Shown one piece after another: positions 37,823-46,756 of a stretch of DNA of 64,000 bases (its first letter is position 1; the number at the start of each line of letters is the position of its first letter). Under the pieces are notes generated by a model. The model was given only the letters and a program-made list of their open reading frames with translations. It was not told where the DNA came from and did no database searches. A program made the translations under genes and the position numbers. This DNA is from an uncultured Winogradskyella sp. GTDB lineage: Bacteria > Bacteroidota > Bacteroidia > Flavobacteriales > Flavobacteriaceae. The stretch is from assembly GCF_947498345.1 (NCBI RefSeq), contig NZ_CANMJY010000010.1, positions 62,001 through 126,000 on the forward strand, given 5' to 3'.

Positions 37823-37836
37823 TTGATATAAGTCAA
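37823..37836 (+). promoter_or_regulatory. FNR/Crp-like binding site before the hydroxylase operon
   Basis: TTGATATAAGTCAA fits the FNR-type consensus TTGAT-N4-ATCAA with one mismatch. It is embedded in a wider TTTTGA...TCAAAA dyad. A weak -7-like CATTTTTG at 37859-37866 would put the site near -41, the class II activator position. Confidence 0.55.
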
Positions 37837-37882
37837 AAGTAATACTTTTCATAGTCCTCATTTTTGTATAAAATATTTAAGT

Positions 37883-38407
37883 ATGAAAAATTCAACGTTA
37901 TTATTTAGAAGCTTAACCATCATTGTTTTTGTGTCTGGTATTACACATTTAGCAAGTTATGCATCACAAAAAGAGGCTGTTAATTATGGTTATAAAGAAC
38001 CTGTAGATTCACACCAGAAACAAGAGCTTACTGCGGATGAAGCTTCAGAGAACACTACTGACTATAATCTGGAAACAGATTATATCCTTGGCAAATGGAA
38101 AGTAACCTACAACAGCAAAGATTTTAAAGGTGCTGTAGTCTATAGTATTAAAAAAAAGGGAGAGACTTTTAATGCCTATACCCATCAATATTTAGATGAA
38201 AAAGGTTATGCTGAAAAAGCAGAAGGTGCTAAAACTTTAACCATTACATCTTTTGATGGTTATAAAGGAAAAGGTGTATATGTTTTTGACTATAAGAACG
38301 AAAAACATCAAGTCGATTGCCAGATTGATATGGTAGACGAAAACACCTTTAAGTTAAGCTATGATTATTATGGTTATAGTGATGTAGAAACCTGGAAAAG
38401 ACAGTAG
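37883..38407 (+). CDS. Secreted hypothetical protein with lipocalin-like C-terminus
   Basis: This 174-residue protein has a signal peptide (SLTIIVFVSGITHLASYASQ), a Glu/Asp-rich linker (about 35-65) and a beta-rich domain (ILGKWKVTYNSKDFKGAVVYSI ... FKLSYDYYGYSDVETWKR). The domain opening G-x-W-x-V and closing W resemble small lipocalin-like or DUF2147-type beta barrels. It is first in the operon with the fatty acid hydroxylase (2-base gap) and a VOC protein, and lies behind the FNR-like box. Confidence 0.7.
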   Translation: MKNSTLLFRSLTIIVFVSGITHLASYASQKEAVNYGYKEPVDSHQKQELTADEASENTTDYNLETDYILGKWKVTYNSKDFKGAVVYSIKKKGETFNAYTHQYLDEKGYAEKAEGAKTLTITSFDGYKGKGVYVFDYKNEKHQVDCQIDMVDENTFKLSYDYYGYSDVETWKRQ

Positions 38408-38409
38408 TT

Positions 38410-39300
38410 ATGATTGAATTTTTATCAGAAAAACTAGACTGGATAGATGTACAATATTGGTTTTACATTTTTAATAATTTAAGTCTCATCTACATCATCC
38501 TTCCATTTTTTGTATTAGAGCTCATTAGGTATGCTTACTTAAAAAAGTTAAATAAGGATTTAATTTTAGACAGTATTGCCAATGTTATCACTTTTGGTGG
38601 ATTCTTTTTAGTAGAAATAATATTGGGTCTTTTAGCGATAACCAAGGTGTATTTTTGGGTGTACAACAACTTTAGTTTGCCACATTTAGAATTAAACGGG
38701 GTAACCATTATCACCTGTATTTTGTTGGCAGATTTCGCCTACTATTGGGAACACAGAATGATGCATAGAATAGGTATTGGTTGGGCAACGCATACGGTTC
38801 ATCATAGTTCGCCTCATTTTAATATGTCTGTTGCGTACCAATTTGGACCTTTAGACGCTATTTTACCTGTTGTATTTTCGTTGCCTTTAGTGATGCTTGG
38901 TTTTGATCCTGTTTTGGTATTGTTGAGTGAAGTCTTTGTTCAGGTGTTTCAAACCTTATTGCATACAGAGATTATAGGTAAACTAACCAAGCCAGTAGAA
39001 TTCATTTTTAATACACCATCTCATCATCGTGTGCATCATGGTTCTAACAGACAGTATTGGGACAAAAACTATGCTGGTATTTTCATCATTTGGGACAGAC
39101 TTCTTGGGACTTTTGAGCCCGAAGTAGAAAAAGTACGTTATGGTATTTCAGAACCACTTAATAGTCATAATCCAATTAAAGTGTTTTTTCATGGCATATC
39201 AAGACTTATTAGAAAATTGAAAAAAGTAAAAGGATTCAAAAACAAACTACTTGTTTTTGTAAAACCACCAGATTGGATGCCTAAAGGCATCAACCAATAA
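38410..39300 (+). CDS. Sterol desaturase / fatty acid hydroxylase family membrane enzyme
   Basis: This 296-residue integral membrane di-iron enzyme has at least four hydrophobic segments. The histidine motifs HRMMH (about 115-119), THTVHHSS (about 128-135) and SHHRVHHGS (about 205-213) that ligand the irons are all present. It uses O2 to hydroxylate or desaturate lipid chains; the substrate is unknown. It is cotranscribed with the secreted beta-barrel protein and the VOC gene. Oxygen dependence fits control by a Crp/Fnr-type regulator, which is an inference. Confidence 0.9.
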   Translation: MIEFLSEKLDWIDVQYWFYIFNNLSLIYIILPFFVLELIRYAYLKKLNKDLILDSIANVITFGGFFLVEIILGLLAITKVYFWVYNNFSLPHLELNGVTIITCILLADFAYYWEHRMMHRIGIGWATHTVHHSSPHFNMSVAYQFGPLDAILPVVFSLPLVMLGFDPVLVLLSEVFVQVFQTLLHTEIIGKLTKPVEFIFNTPSHHRVHHGSNRQYWDKNYAGIFIIWDRLLGTFEPEVEKVRYGISEPLNSHNPIKVFFHGISRLIRKLKKVKGFKNKLLVFVKPPDWMPKGINQ

Positions 39301-39313
39301 TAAATTATTGAGT

Positions 39314-40036
39314 ATGAAAGCGAATAACCCGATTTTTGCAGATTTATCTACCTATTCATTAAAGGAAACAATGTTCTTTTATGAAGATGTTTTTAACTGG
39401 AAATATTATAAAAGCAACGATTATTATTTAGCCTATAAAAATGATAAAGAAGTCGTTGGTTTATATGAAACTCCAGAAAAATTTAAACAAATGCGCATGC
39501 CGCACTTTTGGATGACTTATATACAAGTAAATGATGTTAGTACTACTGTTGCGAAAGCCAGGGCATTAGGTGGTATTATTGAAATGGAACAATCATTAGA
39601 TAGTTTTGGCAAGGTTGCATTAATCAGAGACCCACAAGGAGCAGGTTTTACGATTTATGAAGGAGATCAACTAAAATCTACAAGAACTCAAAATGAACCT
39701 GACACTTTAATCTGGAATGAGTTACATGTTTCTGATGCTCAAAACATTATCCCTTTTTATGAAGGTATTTTTGATTGGCAATTTCATGAAGCAAGTGTAG
39801 GTTATTTTAAAATATATAACAGTAATAACAAACATATTGCAGATACCTTAGAAATTAGCAATAGTGATAAAGGGAAGTATGAATATTGGGTTTGTGTTTT
39901 TGGTGTTAGTAGTATAGAGAAAACCAAAAGTAGGATTCTAAATAATGGAGGGACTATGGTTAATGATGATGGAGAAAGAATCTTCTATACGGATCACTCT
40001 GGTCAGGCATTTTTTTATATTAAAGAAGTCTTATGA
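39314..40036 (+). CDS. VOC family protein with two tandem modules
   Basis: This 240-residue protein has two VOC modules. The first is FADLSTYSLKETMFFYEDVFNWKYY to GAGFTIYEG; the second is WNELHVSDAQNIIPFYEGIFDWQF to SGQAFFYI. The ATG at 39314 is preferred over a TTG two codons earlier. Such doublets are seen in antibiotic-binding and dioxygenase-like proteins (CFP-30B type). It is last in the hydroxylase operon, 13 bases downstream. Confidence 0.85.
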   Translation: MKANNPIFADLSTYSLKETMFFYEDVFNWKYYKSNDYYLAYKNDKEVVGLYETPEKFKQMRMPHFWMTYIQVNDVSTTVAKARALGGIIEMEQSLDSFGKVALIRDPQGAGFTIYEGDQLKSTRTQNEPDTLIWNELHVSDAQNIIPFYEGIFDWQFHEASVGYFKIYNSNNKHIADTLEISNSDKGKYEYWVCVFGVSSIEKTKSRILNNGGTMVNDDGERIFYTDHSGQAFFYIKEVL

Positions 40037-40187
40037 GTCATAAGCTTTAACTAATTACGAAACTGTCAAACTTATAAATTGAATGTATTTAATTACAGAT
40101 TAATGTTATTTCGTACAACTAAAGTCTAAGTACTACTTCTACGTTATAGCTTTTGCAACTTTACTAAATGATTTAGCATAATCTTAT

Positions 40188-41150
40188 TTAAAACACGTAT
40201 TGTTTTCTGTAGGCATTTGGCGTTATAGAGGTATATTTTAAAAAGAGTTTTCTAAAGGTTTTTGGGTCATTGTAACCAACATCAAACTGTATAGCAGAAA
40301 TACTATCACTACTACTTACAAGCAATTCTTTGGCTTTTTCAATCCTAACACGTTGTAAATAGGCGTTGGGAGTATTTCCGCAGCTCAACTTAAATCGCCT
40401 TACTAAAGTTCTTTCTCCAAGATTGCAATGGGCAGCGACTTCTGCGTTGGTAATTTTTCTCATATAGTTTTGCTCAATATATTGTTGCGCTTTTAAGATG
40501 TTACTATCCGAATGATCTTTTTGTGCATTAAACAATACAAACTGGCCTTGAGAATTATTATTATAGTTAATTTGAAATACACCTATTGCCCACTGTGTAG
40601 CTTCTTTACCATAAAACCGATCAATTAAATAAATAATTAAATTTAAAAAAGAGAAAGCGCCTCCATTTGTAAAAATTTTTTGATCTTCTGTGATAATGTT
40701 ATGCTTACGATGTTTGGCTTTGGGAAATAGCCTTTTAAACTCCTGTGTTTGTAACCAATGTGTGGTACATCGTTTATTGTTGAGAAGACCTGCACCACCA
40801 AGTAAGAAGGCTCCAGAGCATATACTGGCAATATAGGCTCCTTTGTTATACTGTTTTACCAACCAATTACAAAGCGCTTGGTTATCTTCGATTGCTTTCT
40901 CAATATTAGATTGTATGGCAGGTACAATAATTAGATCGGCTTTTTTAATTTCATGAAATTTTGCTTGTGCATGTAGAGAAAAAAGGCCACCAACTATGGA
41001 TTGTTTTTTTTTACTACCTGCCAAAATTAATCGGGTATTGGAGTTAGTAAATTGTATAATAGAAGACAGTATTTTGTAACTCCCAGAAATACTACTGACT
41101 ACTACATCTGCATCAGGAACCGCAATGACTATATTATTTAATTTACGCAC
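40188..41150 (-). CDS. GlxA family AraC-type transcriptional regulator
   Basis: This 320-residue regulator has an N-terminal DJ-1/PfpI-like domain (about 1-180; IASICSGAFLLGGAGLL with the elbow Cys near 110) and a C-terminal AraC double HTH (about 215-320; ITNAEVAAHCNLGERTLVRRFK ... SISAIQFDVGYNDPKTFRKLF). The start is GTG at 41150. A full promoter (41185-41216) precedes it. It is divergent from the DinB-like gene, a possible target. The ligand is unknown. Confidence 0.92.
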   Translation of the reverse strand: MRKLNNIVIAVPDADVVVSSISGSYKILSSIIQFTNSNTRLILAGSKKKQSIVGGLFSLHAQAKFHEIKKADLIIVPAIQSNIEKAIEDNQALCNWLVKQYNKGAYIASICSGAFLLGGAGLLNNKRCTTHWLQTQEFKRLFPKAKHRKHNIITEDQKIFTNGGAFSFLNLIIYLIDRFYGKEATQWAIGVFQINYNNNSQGQFVLFNAQKDHSDSNILKAQQYIEQNYMRKITNAEVAAHCNLGERTLVRRFKLSCGNTPNAYLQRVRIEKAKELLVSSSDSISAIQFDVGYNDPKTFRKLFLKYTSITPNAYRKQYVF

Positions 41151-41184
41151 AGATTCTCAATTTTAATTAAAAAGGTAATTTGTC

Positions 41185-41216
41185 CAAATTTACCCTCTTT
41201 TTGGCAAAAAAGCAAA
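41185..41216 (-). promoter_or_regulatory. Promoter of the GlxA-type regulator
   Basis: On the minus strand, TTTG at 41216-41213 and TAAATTTG at 41192-41185 are separated by 20 bases. The leader to the GTG at 41150 is about 34 bases. Confidence 0.6.
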
Positions 41217-41238
41217 ACAAGAATATAGGTAGAACCTT

Positions 41239-41246
41239 TAATTTTG
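41239..41246 (+). promoter_or_regulatory. -7 element of the DinB-like gene
   Basis: TAATTTTG matches TAnnTTTG, 68 bases before the ATG at 41315. It supports that start rather than the longer open frame. Confidence 0.45.
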
Positions 41247-41314
41247 ATTGTGAATTATATGAGGCTTTGTACACTTTTATTCATAAAAGTAAGCCTTATG
41301 CTAAAATTTTAATC

Positions 41315-41920
41315 ATGAAATTAATTACATTATTTACGGCACTGATTGTATCTACTATGATATTTTCTCAAGAGACAACGGATTATAAAAAACCTGCTAT
41401 CGATATTTTAACTCAAACCTATAAGGTATTAGATGACAAAGTTTCAAACCTTACTGAAGCAGAATTAAGGTATGTACCACAAGATGATGGATGGTCTATC
41501 TTAAATAATTTAGAACATTTGGCATTTGTAGAAAAAGTATTGAATAAAGGGTTGAGTGATATGATCGAAGCCGGAGATATTCAAACTGATAAAGACTTAA
41601 GCATGAATGATTGGCTAGTAATTTCGCAAGTGACAGACAGAACTAATAAAGCAAAGACACCACCAAAATTTGAACCACAACCAGAACTTAAGGATAAAGG
41701 AAGAGATTATTTTATGGCTGAAATCAAAAAGTACAGAGATCATACACTTTGGCTAATAAAAGATTCAAAACTTAATCTGCGCAAAATTTTCGGGCCCTAT
41801 CTTTATGGTGAAGCTGACGGCCTTCAACAAGCTTTAATAATAGGAGCACATTGTTATCGTCATACTGTTCAAATTGATGAGGTTTTAAAAGAGATGTACT
41901 CTGAAAAGGAAAAAGAATAA
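41315..41920 (+). CDS. DinB/DfsB-like four-helix protein, secreted
   Basis: This 201-residue protein starts with a signal peptide (MKLITLFTALIVSTMIFSQ). A DinB-like four-helix bundle follows, with the probable metal-binding His residues in LNNLEHLAFVEK and GAHCYRHTVQIDEVL. DinB-superfamily proteins are metal-dependent thiol transferases or of unknown role; export to the periplasm is common in Bacteroidota members. It is divergent from the GlxA-type regulator. Confidence 0.83.
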   Translation: MKLITLFTALIVSTMIFSQETTDYKKPAIDILTQTYKVLDDKVSNLTEAELRYVPQDDGWSILNNLEHLAFVEKVLNKGLSDMIEAGDIQTDKDLSMNDWLVISQVTDRTNKAKTPPKFEPQPELKDKGRDYFMAEIKKYRDHTLWLIKDSKLNLRKIFGPYLYGEADGLQQALIIGAHCYRHTVQIDEVLKEMYSEKEKE

Positions 41921-42001
41921 TATAGAAGTTGAAGACAATACATACTATTAAGCAAAATAATTAATGTACGACAAAGTGCTATTTTCTTTACTTAAAACCT
42001 C

Positions 42002-42009
42002 TACTTTTG
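42002..42009 (+). promoter_or_regulatory. Leaderless-type promoter of the MATE gene
   Basis: TACTTTTG matches TAnnTTTG and ends four bases before the ATG at 42014. Confidence 0.6.
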
Positions 42010-42013
42010 CGCT

Positions 42014-43396
42014 ATGTTTTTGCGCAACTACACCAAAGAGTTTAAATACAATCTAAGACTAGCTTCCCCAGTGATTTTGGGTATGCTTGGGCATACCTTT
42101 GTGAGTTTTGTAGATAATGTGATGGTTGGGCAATTAGGCGCTGCAGAATTAGCAGCGGTATCTTTGGGTAATAGCTTTATTTTTATTGCCATGTCCATTG
42201 GTATTGGGTTTTCTACTGCGATTACACCTTTAGTAGCTGAAGCAGATTCTGAGCAAAACTTTATTAAAGGCAAATCTGTTTTTAAACATGGGTTTTTTCT
42301 GTGTACGGTTTTAGGTTTAGTACTTTTTTTAATGGAATTGGTAGCAAAACCTTTAATGTATGTGATGGATCAGCCAGAAGAAGTGGTGGAGCTCGCTATT
42401 CCGTATTTAGATTTAGTAGCTTTTTCGTTAGTGCCTTTAATTGTCTTTCAGGCATTTAAGCAATTTAGTGATGGTTTATCCTTAACTAAATATCCTATGT
42501 ATGCAACGATAGTAGCTAATGTGCTTAATGTAACCATTAACTATGTGCTGATTTTTGGAAAGTTTGGTTGTCCTCAAATGGGCATTGTTGGTGCAGCTGT
42601 TGGGACCTTAGCATCGCGCTTTGTTATGCTCTTTTTCTTATGGTGGTTGTTAGCTAAAAAGGAAAAATCTAAGGCTTATGTTACGAATATAAAGTTCTTT
42701 AAACTCAGTAAGCAGCCACTCAAAAAATTAACAAATCTTGGTCTACCTAGTGCTATGCAAATGTTTTTTGAGGTTGGTATTTTTACAGCTGCAATATGGC
42801 TTAGTGGTACGTTAGGTAAAAATGCACAAGCCGCCAACCAGATTGCTTTAAACTTATCTTCTATGACCTTTATGGTAGCTATGGGATTAAGTGTTGCAGC
42901 TATGATACGTGTAGGTAATCAAAAAGGGCTAAAAGATTTTAGAGCCTTAAAGCGTATTGCAGAATCTATATTTTTAGTAGGCTTTATTTTTGCTGTAGTA
43001 TTTGCTCTGTTCTTTGTTGTTTTTCATACAGCATTACCAGATTTGTATGTCGATTTAGATGATCCTGCAAATGCAGTAGATACAGTAGAAGTAGTGAAAA
43101 TAGCATCAACCTTATTATTGGCTGCAGCAGTGTTTCAGATTAGTGATAGTCTTCAGATTATTGCGCTTGGGGCTTTGCGTGGCTTACAAGATGTTATGAT
43201 TCCAACTCTGATTACCTTTATTTCGTATTGGGTTGTTGGTTTTCCGATTAGTTATTTTTTAGGTAAAGAAGATGCTTATGGAAGTCTGGGAATCTGGCTT
43301 GGACTACTCGCTGGGTTGAGTGTCGCAGCAATTTTATTGTATTTTAGGTTTAATTATTTGACGAAGCGTTTAATTTTGCAACAAGATAAAAGTTAA
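42014..43396 (+). CDS. MATE family efflux transporter
   Basis: This 460-residue protein has twelve predicted membrane helices in two homologous halves. MATE features are visible in the first half (ASPVILGMLGHTFVSFVDNVMVGQLGAAELAAVSLGNS, shown across about residues 17-54) and in the second half (LGLPSAMQMFFEVGIFTAAI). It exports cationic or drug-like compounds in exchange for sodium or protons. It starts a short operon with the 75-residue acidic protein and the PAP2 gene, and its transcript appears leaderless. Confidence 0.93.
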   Translation: MFLRNYTKEFKYNLRLASPVILGMLGHTFVSFVDNVMVGQLGAAELAAVSLGNSFIFIAMSIGIGFSTAITPLVAEADSEQNFIKGKSVFKHGFFLCTVLGLVLFLMELVAKPLMYVMDQPEEVVELAIPYLDLVAFSLVPLIVFQAFKQFSDGLSLTKYPMYATIVANVLNVTINYVLIFGKFGCPQMGIVGAAVGTLASRFVMLFFLWWLLAKKEKSKAYVTNIKFFKLSKQPLKKLTNLGLPSAMQMFFEVGIFTAAIWLSGTLGKNAQAANQIALNLSSMTFMVAMGLSVAAMIRVGNQKGLKDFRALKRIAESIFLVGFIFAVVFALFFVVFHTALPDLYVDLDDPANAVDTVEVVKIASTLLLAAAVFQISDSLQIIALGALRGLQDVMIPTLITFISYWVVGFPISYFLGKEDAYGSLGIWLGLLAGLSVAAILLYFRFNYLTKRLILQQDKS

Positions 43397-43399
43397 AAT

Positions 43400-43627
43400 A
43401 TGGAACTACCAAAGTTTATACTTGGCGATAATACCGATTATCCAGATGCAATTTTCATTATACATACAGAGTTTCCGAGATTCATAATCAATCTTGAAAA
43501 TGATGAAGTCGAGTGGTTTGAAGAATTTGATCAGCATGACCAAAAGGAATTAGAAACCGAAACAGAAAATTATATAAAACAAGCCACAGCGTTTTATGAT
43601 AGGGAAGTGGCAAGATACGATGACTAA
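43400..43627 (+). CDS. Small acidic hypothetical protein
   Basis: This 75-residue protein is rich in Glu/Asp and aromatic residues (DNTDYPDAIFIIHTEFPRFIINLENDEVEWFEEF), with no signal peptide or TM segment. It starts three bases after the MATE stop, and its TAA shares one base with the ATG of the PAP2 gene, so translation is probably coupled. No family is recognised with certainty. Confidence 0.78.
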   Translation: MELPKFILGDNTDYPDAIFIIHTEFPRFIINLENDEVEWFEEFDQHDQKELETETENYIKQATAFYDREVARYDD

Positions 43628-44199
43628 TGCTGGATAAACTTTTAGATTTAGATACTCAATTTTTTCTTTACCTAAATAAATTAGGGTCGCCTACTTGGGA
43701 TAACTTGTGGTTGATTATTACAGACGAATTTACTTTTGCACCACTTTATGCTGTGCTTTTATTCCTGATTTATAAAAAATATGGTGCAAAATCATTGCTT
43801 ATTATGGTTTTGGTTATAGCAGCTATGATAACCTTTACAGATCAAATAACCAACCTCTTTAAAGATGGCTTTATGCGTCCAAGACCTTGTCGCTTAGATG
43901 AGCTAAAGGCAGACGGTATGCGTTTTATTGCTGAACGCTGTGGTAAGTATGGATTCTTTTCTGGACATTCATCAAATTCAATGGCAGCAGCTGTGTTTGG
44001 AGGTTTGGTCTTACGACCTTATTTTAAAAATTTAATATTTTTCCTTTTACTTTGGAGTTTTATAGTTGCCTACAGTAGAATTTATGTTGGAGTGCATTAT
44101 CCAATAGATATCTTATGCGGAATGACCTTTGGAGCATTGGCAGGTTTTGGATTTTACAAATTGAATACTTATTTACTCAAACGAATAGTTACTCATTAG
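43627..44199 (+). CDS. PAP2 superfamily membrane phosphatase
   Basis: This 190-residue protein has about five membrane helices and all three acid-phosphatase motifs: KDGFMRPRP (KxxxxxxRP), FFSGHSSNS (PSGH-like) and SRIYVGVHYPIDI (SRxxxxxHxxxD). Members dephosphorylate undecaprenyl pyrophosphate, phosphatidic acid or lipid A. It overlaps the upstream gene by one base (TAATG). The convergent glycosyltransferase overlaps its 3' end by 11 bases. Confidence 0.92.
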   Translation: MLDKLLDLDTQFFLYLNKLGSPTWDNLWLIITDEFTFAPLYAVLLFLIYKKYGAKSLLIMVLVIAAMITFTDQITNLFKDGFMRPRPCRLDELKADGMRFIAERCGKYGFFSGHSSNSMAAAVFGGLVLRPYFKNLIFFLLLWSFIVAYSRIYVGVHYPIDILCGMTFGALAGFGFYKLNTYLLKRIVTH

Positions 44200-44905
44200 A
44201 TTCTGTAATTTTATAATTTATATATTTTTTCTTCATCCAGAGGTAGGCAAAACAATCTATAAAAGGACCAAATAATCTATTTCTTAATCCAAATTTTGCA
44301 GTGCCAGCTACTCTGGGGAAATGCCGAACAGGAATTTGTTTTACTTTACCATTTTGTAATATAACCATAGCTGGAAGAAAACGATGTAAGCCTTTAAACA
44401 TAGGTATGCGCTTAGCGTATTCTGTTTTTATGACCTTAAGCGGACAACCTGTATCATCCATACCGTCGCGAGTAAAGGCACGCCTGATACTATTGGCAAT
44501 TTTTGAAGATATTTGCTTTATAAAAGTATCTTTTCGGTTTAAACGTACACCAGTTACCATATCATAAGAATCTATATACTCTAATAGTATATTAAAATCT
44601 TCTGGGGAGGTTTGTAAATCAGCATCTATGTAGCCAACCAACTCAGAATCTACATGGTCAAAACCAGCTTTAATGGTAGCACTTAGACCTTTGTTTTCGT
44701 TAAATGAAATATAAGCGAAAGCATTATTACTTTGGCAAATAGTTTTAATTAAAGAGAGGCTACTGTCCGAAGACCCATCATTAACAAATAAAACTGTAGT
44801 AGAAACAGAAGCTATTTTTAGGTACTTAGAGAGTTCATTCTCAACACGCTTAAGATTATCTTCTTCGTTATAAACAGGAACTATGATGGTGAACATGTAC
44901 TTCAT
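44189..44905 (-). CDS. Family 2 glycosyltransferase (DPM1-like)
   Basis: This 238-residue GT-A enzyme opens with FTIIVPVYNEEDNLKRVENEL, has VNDGSSDSSL near 42 and the metal-binding region GYIDADLQTSPEDF near 93. The family makes polyprenyl-phosphate sugars or adds sugars to envelope polymers. It lacks the C-terminal TM pair of larger relatives. It lies convergent with the PAP2 phosphatase, which acts on similar lipid carriers; a joint role is possible but unproven. Confidence 0.9.
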   Translation of the reverse strand: MKYMFTIIVPVYNEEDNLKRVENELSKYLKIASVSTTVLFVNDGSSDSSLSLIKTICQSNNAFAYISFNENKGLSATIKAGFDHVDSELVGYIDADLQTSPEDFNILLEYIDSYDMVTGVRLNRKDTFIKQISSKIANSIRRAFTRDGMDDTGCPLKVIKTEYAKRIPMFKGLHRFLPAMVILQNGKVKQIPVRHFPRVAGTAKFGLRNRLFGPFIDCFAYLWMKKKYINYKITESNE

Positions 44906-44938
44906 ATAGTCTGTAATTATCTTATAAAGCGTTTACTT

Positions 44939-46018
44939 TTATAGTGAGAGTAAATACTCAGCTGCAGCAAATGGTGTTGTTTTACCAGTTTCAACCAATT
45001 CAATTTGCTTTTGTAATTCTTTTTTAATTTTTGTTGAATTGTAGAAATTAGATTTTAAACGCTCTTCAATTGTTTGTACTAACCAAAAAGTGTTCTGGTT
45101 ATTACGATTCTGTTCAAAATAATGATTAGTAGTTGTAGTTTTTAAATAGTCTTCAATCAATTCCCAGGCATCAGAAATACCCTCTCTTTTAAGAGCACTA
45201 CAGAGTGATACTTTTGGTAACCATCCCGATGCTTTTTCGGGATACAAGTGTAAAGCTCTATTAAATTCAACTTTAGCCGATTTTGCAGCTTTTAGGTTAT
45301 CTCCATCAGCTTTATTAATAACTATAGCATCAGCCATTTCAATAATACCACGCTTAATTCCTTGTAATTCATCACCAGCGCCAGCAAGTTTTAACAATAA
45401 AAAGAAGTCAACCATACTATGTACGGCAGTTTCACTTTGCCCAACTCCTACAGTTTCGATGATGATAGTGTCAAAGCCAGCTGCTTCACATAGAATAATG
45501 GTTTCTCTGGTTTTTCTGGCAACACCGCCTAAAGAATTTCCAGATGGTGATGGTCTTATAAAAGCATTCTTATCTTTTACCAGGTCTTCCATTCGCGTTT
45601 TATCACCAAGAATACTGCCTTTACTTAATGTACTACTGGGATCAACTGCTAAGACAGCAACTTTTTTTCCAATGTTGGTAAGGTAACTGCCAAAAGCTTC
45701 AATAAAAGTACTTTTACCTACACCAGGAACGCCAGTAATACCAATTCTTACAGAATTGTTAGCGTGAGGTAGACATTTGGTAATAATTTTTTGAGCTTTC
45801 TTTGTATGTGCTTGATTAGTACTTTCTACTAAAGTAATAGCTCTACTTAGATCTGTAATATTTCCACAGGTAATACCAGCAACTAAATCCTCAACCGAAG
45901 GTTGTTGTTTGCGCTTAGATTTTATGGATTTTGCTGAGTCTTTATTTAAAGTTTCCGGTGGTTCAATACCATCTTTTTCATGCAAAGTAGATCTATATGT
46001 TTGTTTGTTTTTAGCCAC
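44939..46018 (-). CDS. meaB: Methylmalonyl-CoA mutase-associated GTPase MeaB
   Basis: This 359-residue G3E GTPase has a P-loop GVPGVGKST at 96-104, VLAVDPSST near 119, ETVGVGQSETAV near 190 and VINKADGDN near 234. MeaB guards and reloads the adenosylcobalamin-dependent methylmalonyl-CoA mutase. The start is GTG at 46018; the first 40 residues are a charged extension. DUF2911 lies 15 bases upstream on the same strand. A PduO-type cobalamin adenosyltransferase elsewhere in the window would supply the cofactor. Confidence 0.93.
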   Translation of the reverse strand: MAKNKQTYRSTLHEKDGIEPPETLNKDSAKSIKSKRKQQPSVEDLVAGITCGNITDLSRAITLVESTNQAHTKKAQKIITKCLPHANNSVRIGITGVPGVGKSTFIEAFGSYLTNIGKKVAVLAVDPSSTLSKGSILGDKTRMEDLVKDKNAFIRPSPSGNSLGGVARKTRETIILCEAAGFDTIIIETVGVGQSETAVHSMVDFFLLLKLAGAGDELQGIKRGIIEMADAIVINKADGDNLKAAKSAKVEFNRALHLYPEKASGWLPKVSLCSALKREGISDAWELIEDYLKTTTTNHYFEQNRNNQNTFWLVQTIEERLKSNFYNSTKIKKELQKQIELVETGKTTPFAAAEYLLSL

Positions 46019-46033
46019 TTTGCAATCTTGTTT

Positions 46034-46600
46034 TTAAGGTTTAGTATGCGGATGTACTTGCATAGGGATTTCAATCAAAGTTTGATCCCAGGCCATTGTA
46101 AGCTTTAATGTGCCTAATTTATTATCAAAAGCAATAGTAAATTGTTCTACAGTTGCTTCAACGTTTTGTATAGTAACTTCTGTTTCTAACACATCAAAAT
46201 TAGGATCCCACATGGGTTCCATCTTTTCGTTTACTCCCCAATCATATTGCTTAGAATTAAACATTACTTTCCAGCGATTAGCCATAGGCACTGTCCAAAG
46301 TGTATACTTTCCTTTTCTTAGTAACATACCATCTATCATTAAATCTTTATTAGTTTCAAATGTAGTGGCTTCGTTTGCTCCAGTTCTCCAGACCCTATCG
46401 TAAGGTACAAGAGCTCCAAAAATATCACGCTCTCGTTTAGAAGGTCTGTTGTATTCTACTTTTATATTTAAATCGTTGAGCGTAATCTTTGCAGTATCCT
46501 TTGGACTTAATCGCGGAGCAAAGATATTTTCAACAAACACAGAATATATAAGTAATCCTAAGGCTATAATAGATAAAATAATGAGGAGGCGTTTTAGCAT
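46034..46600 (-). CDS. DUF2911 family protein, membrane-anchored or exported
   Basis: This 188-residue protein has an N-terminal hydrophobic helix (LLIILSIIALGLLIYSVFV). The DUF2911 core follows: YNRPSKRERDIFGALVPYDRVWRTGANEATTF, split here by an ordinary loop, and GKYTLWTVP. The family is typical of Bacteroidota and of unknown function. It precedes meaB with a 15-base gap, so they likely share a transcript. Confidence 0.87.
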   Translation of the reverse strand: MLKRLLIILSIIALGLLIYSVFVENIFAPRLSPKDTAKITLNDLNIKVEYNRPSKRERDIFGALVPYDRVWRTGANEATTFETNKDLMIDGMLLRKGKYTLWTVPMANRWKVMFNSKQYDWGVNEKMEPMWDPNFDVLETEVTIQNVEATVEQFTIAFDNKLGTLKLTMAWDQTLIEIPMQVHPHTKP

Positions 46601-46756
46601 AGGTCTTTATCTTAAGCGGTTTTTAAAATTTAGATTTTAAAGATAATTCAATTCCCTAAATTTATAGAATGCAAACGGCTAATTTTAAGTAAATCTTATA
46701 AATTTTGAATTTTTTCAAACTTTTTGCAACACTTAAAATTTTGTGTCGTCTTTAGA

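Noticed and set aside
45223..45243. Palindrome ATCCCGA...TCGGGAT inside meaB resembling a dispersed repeat
   Set aside because: It encodes the PEKASGW segment typical of MeaB proteins, so coding constraint explains it better than a repeat insertion.
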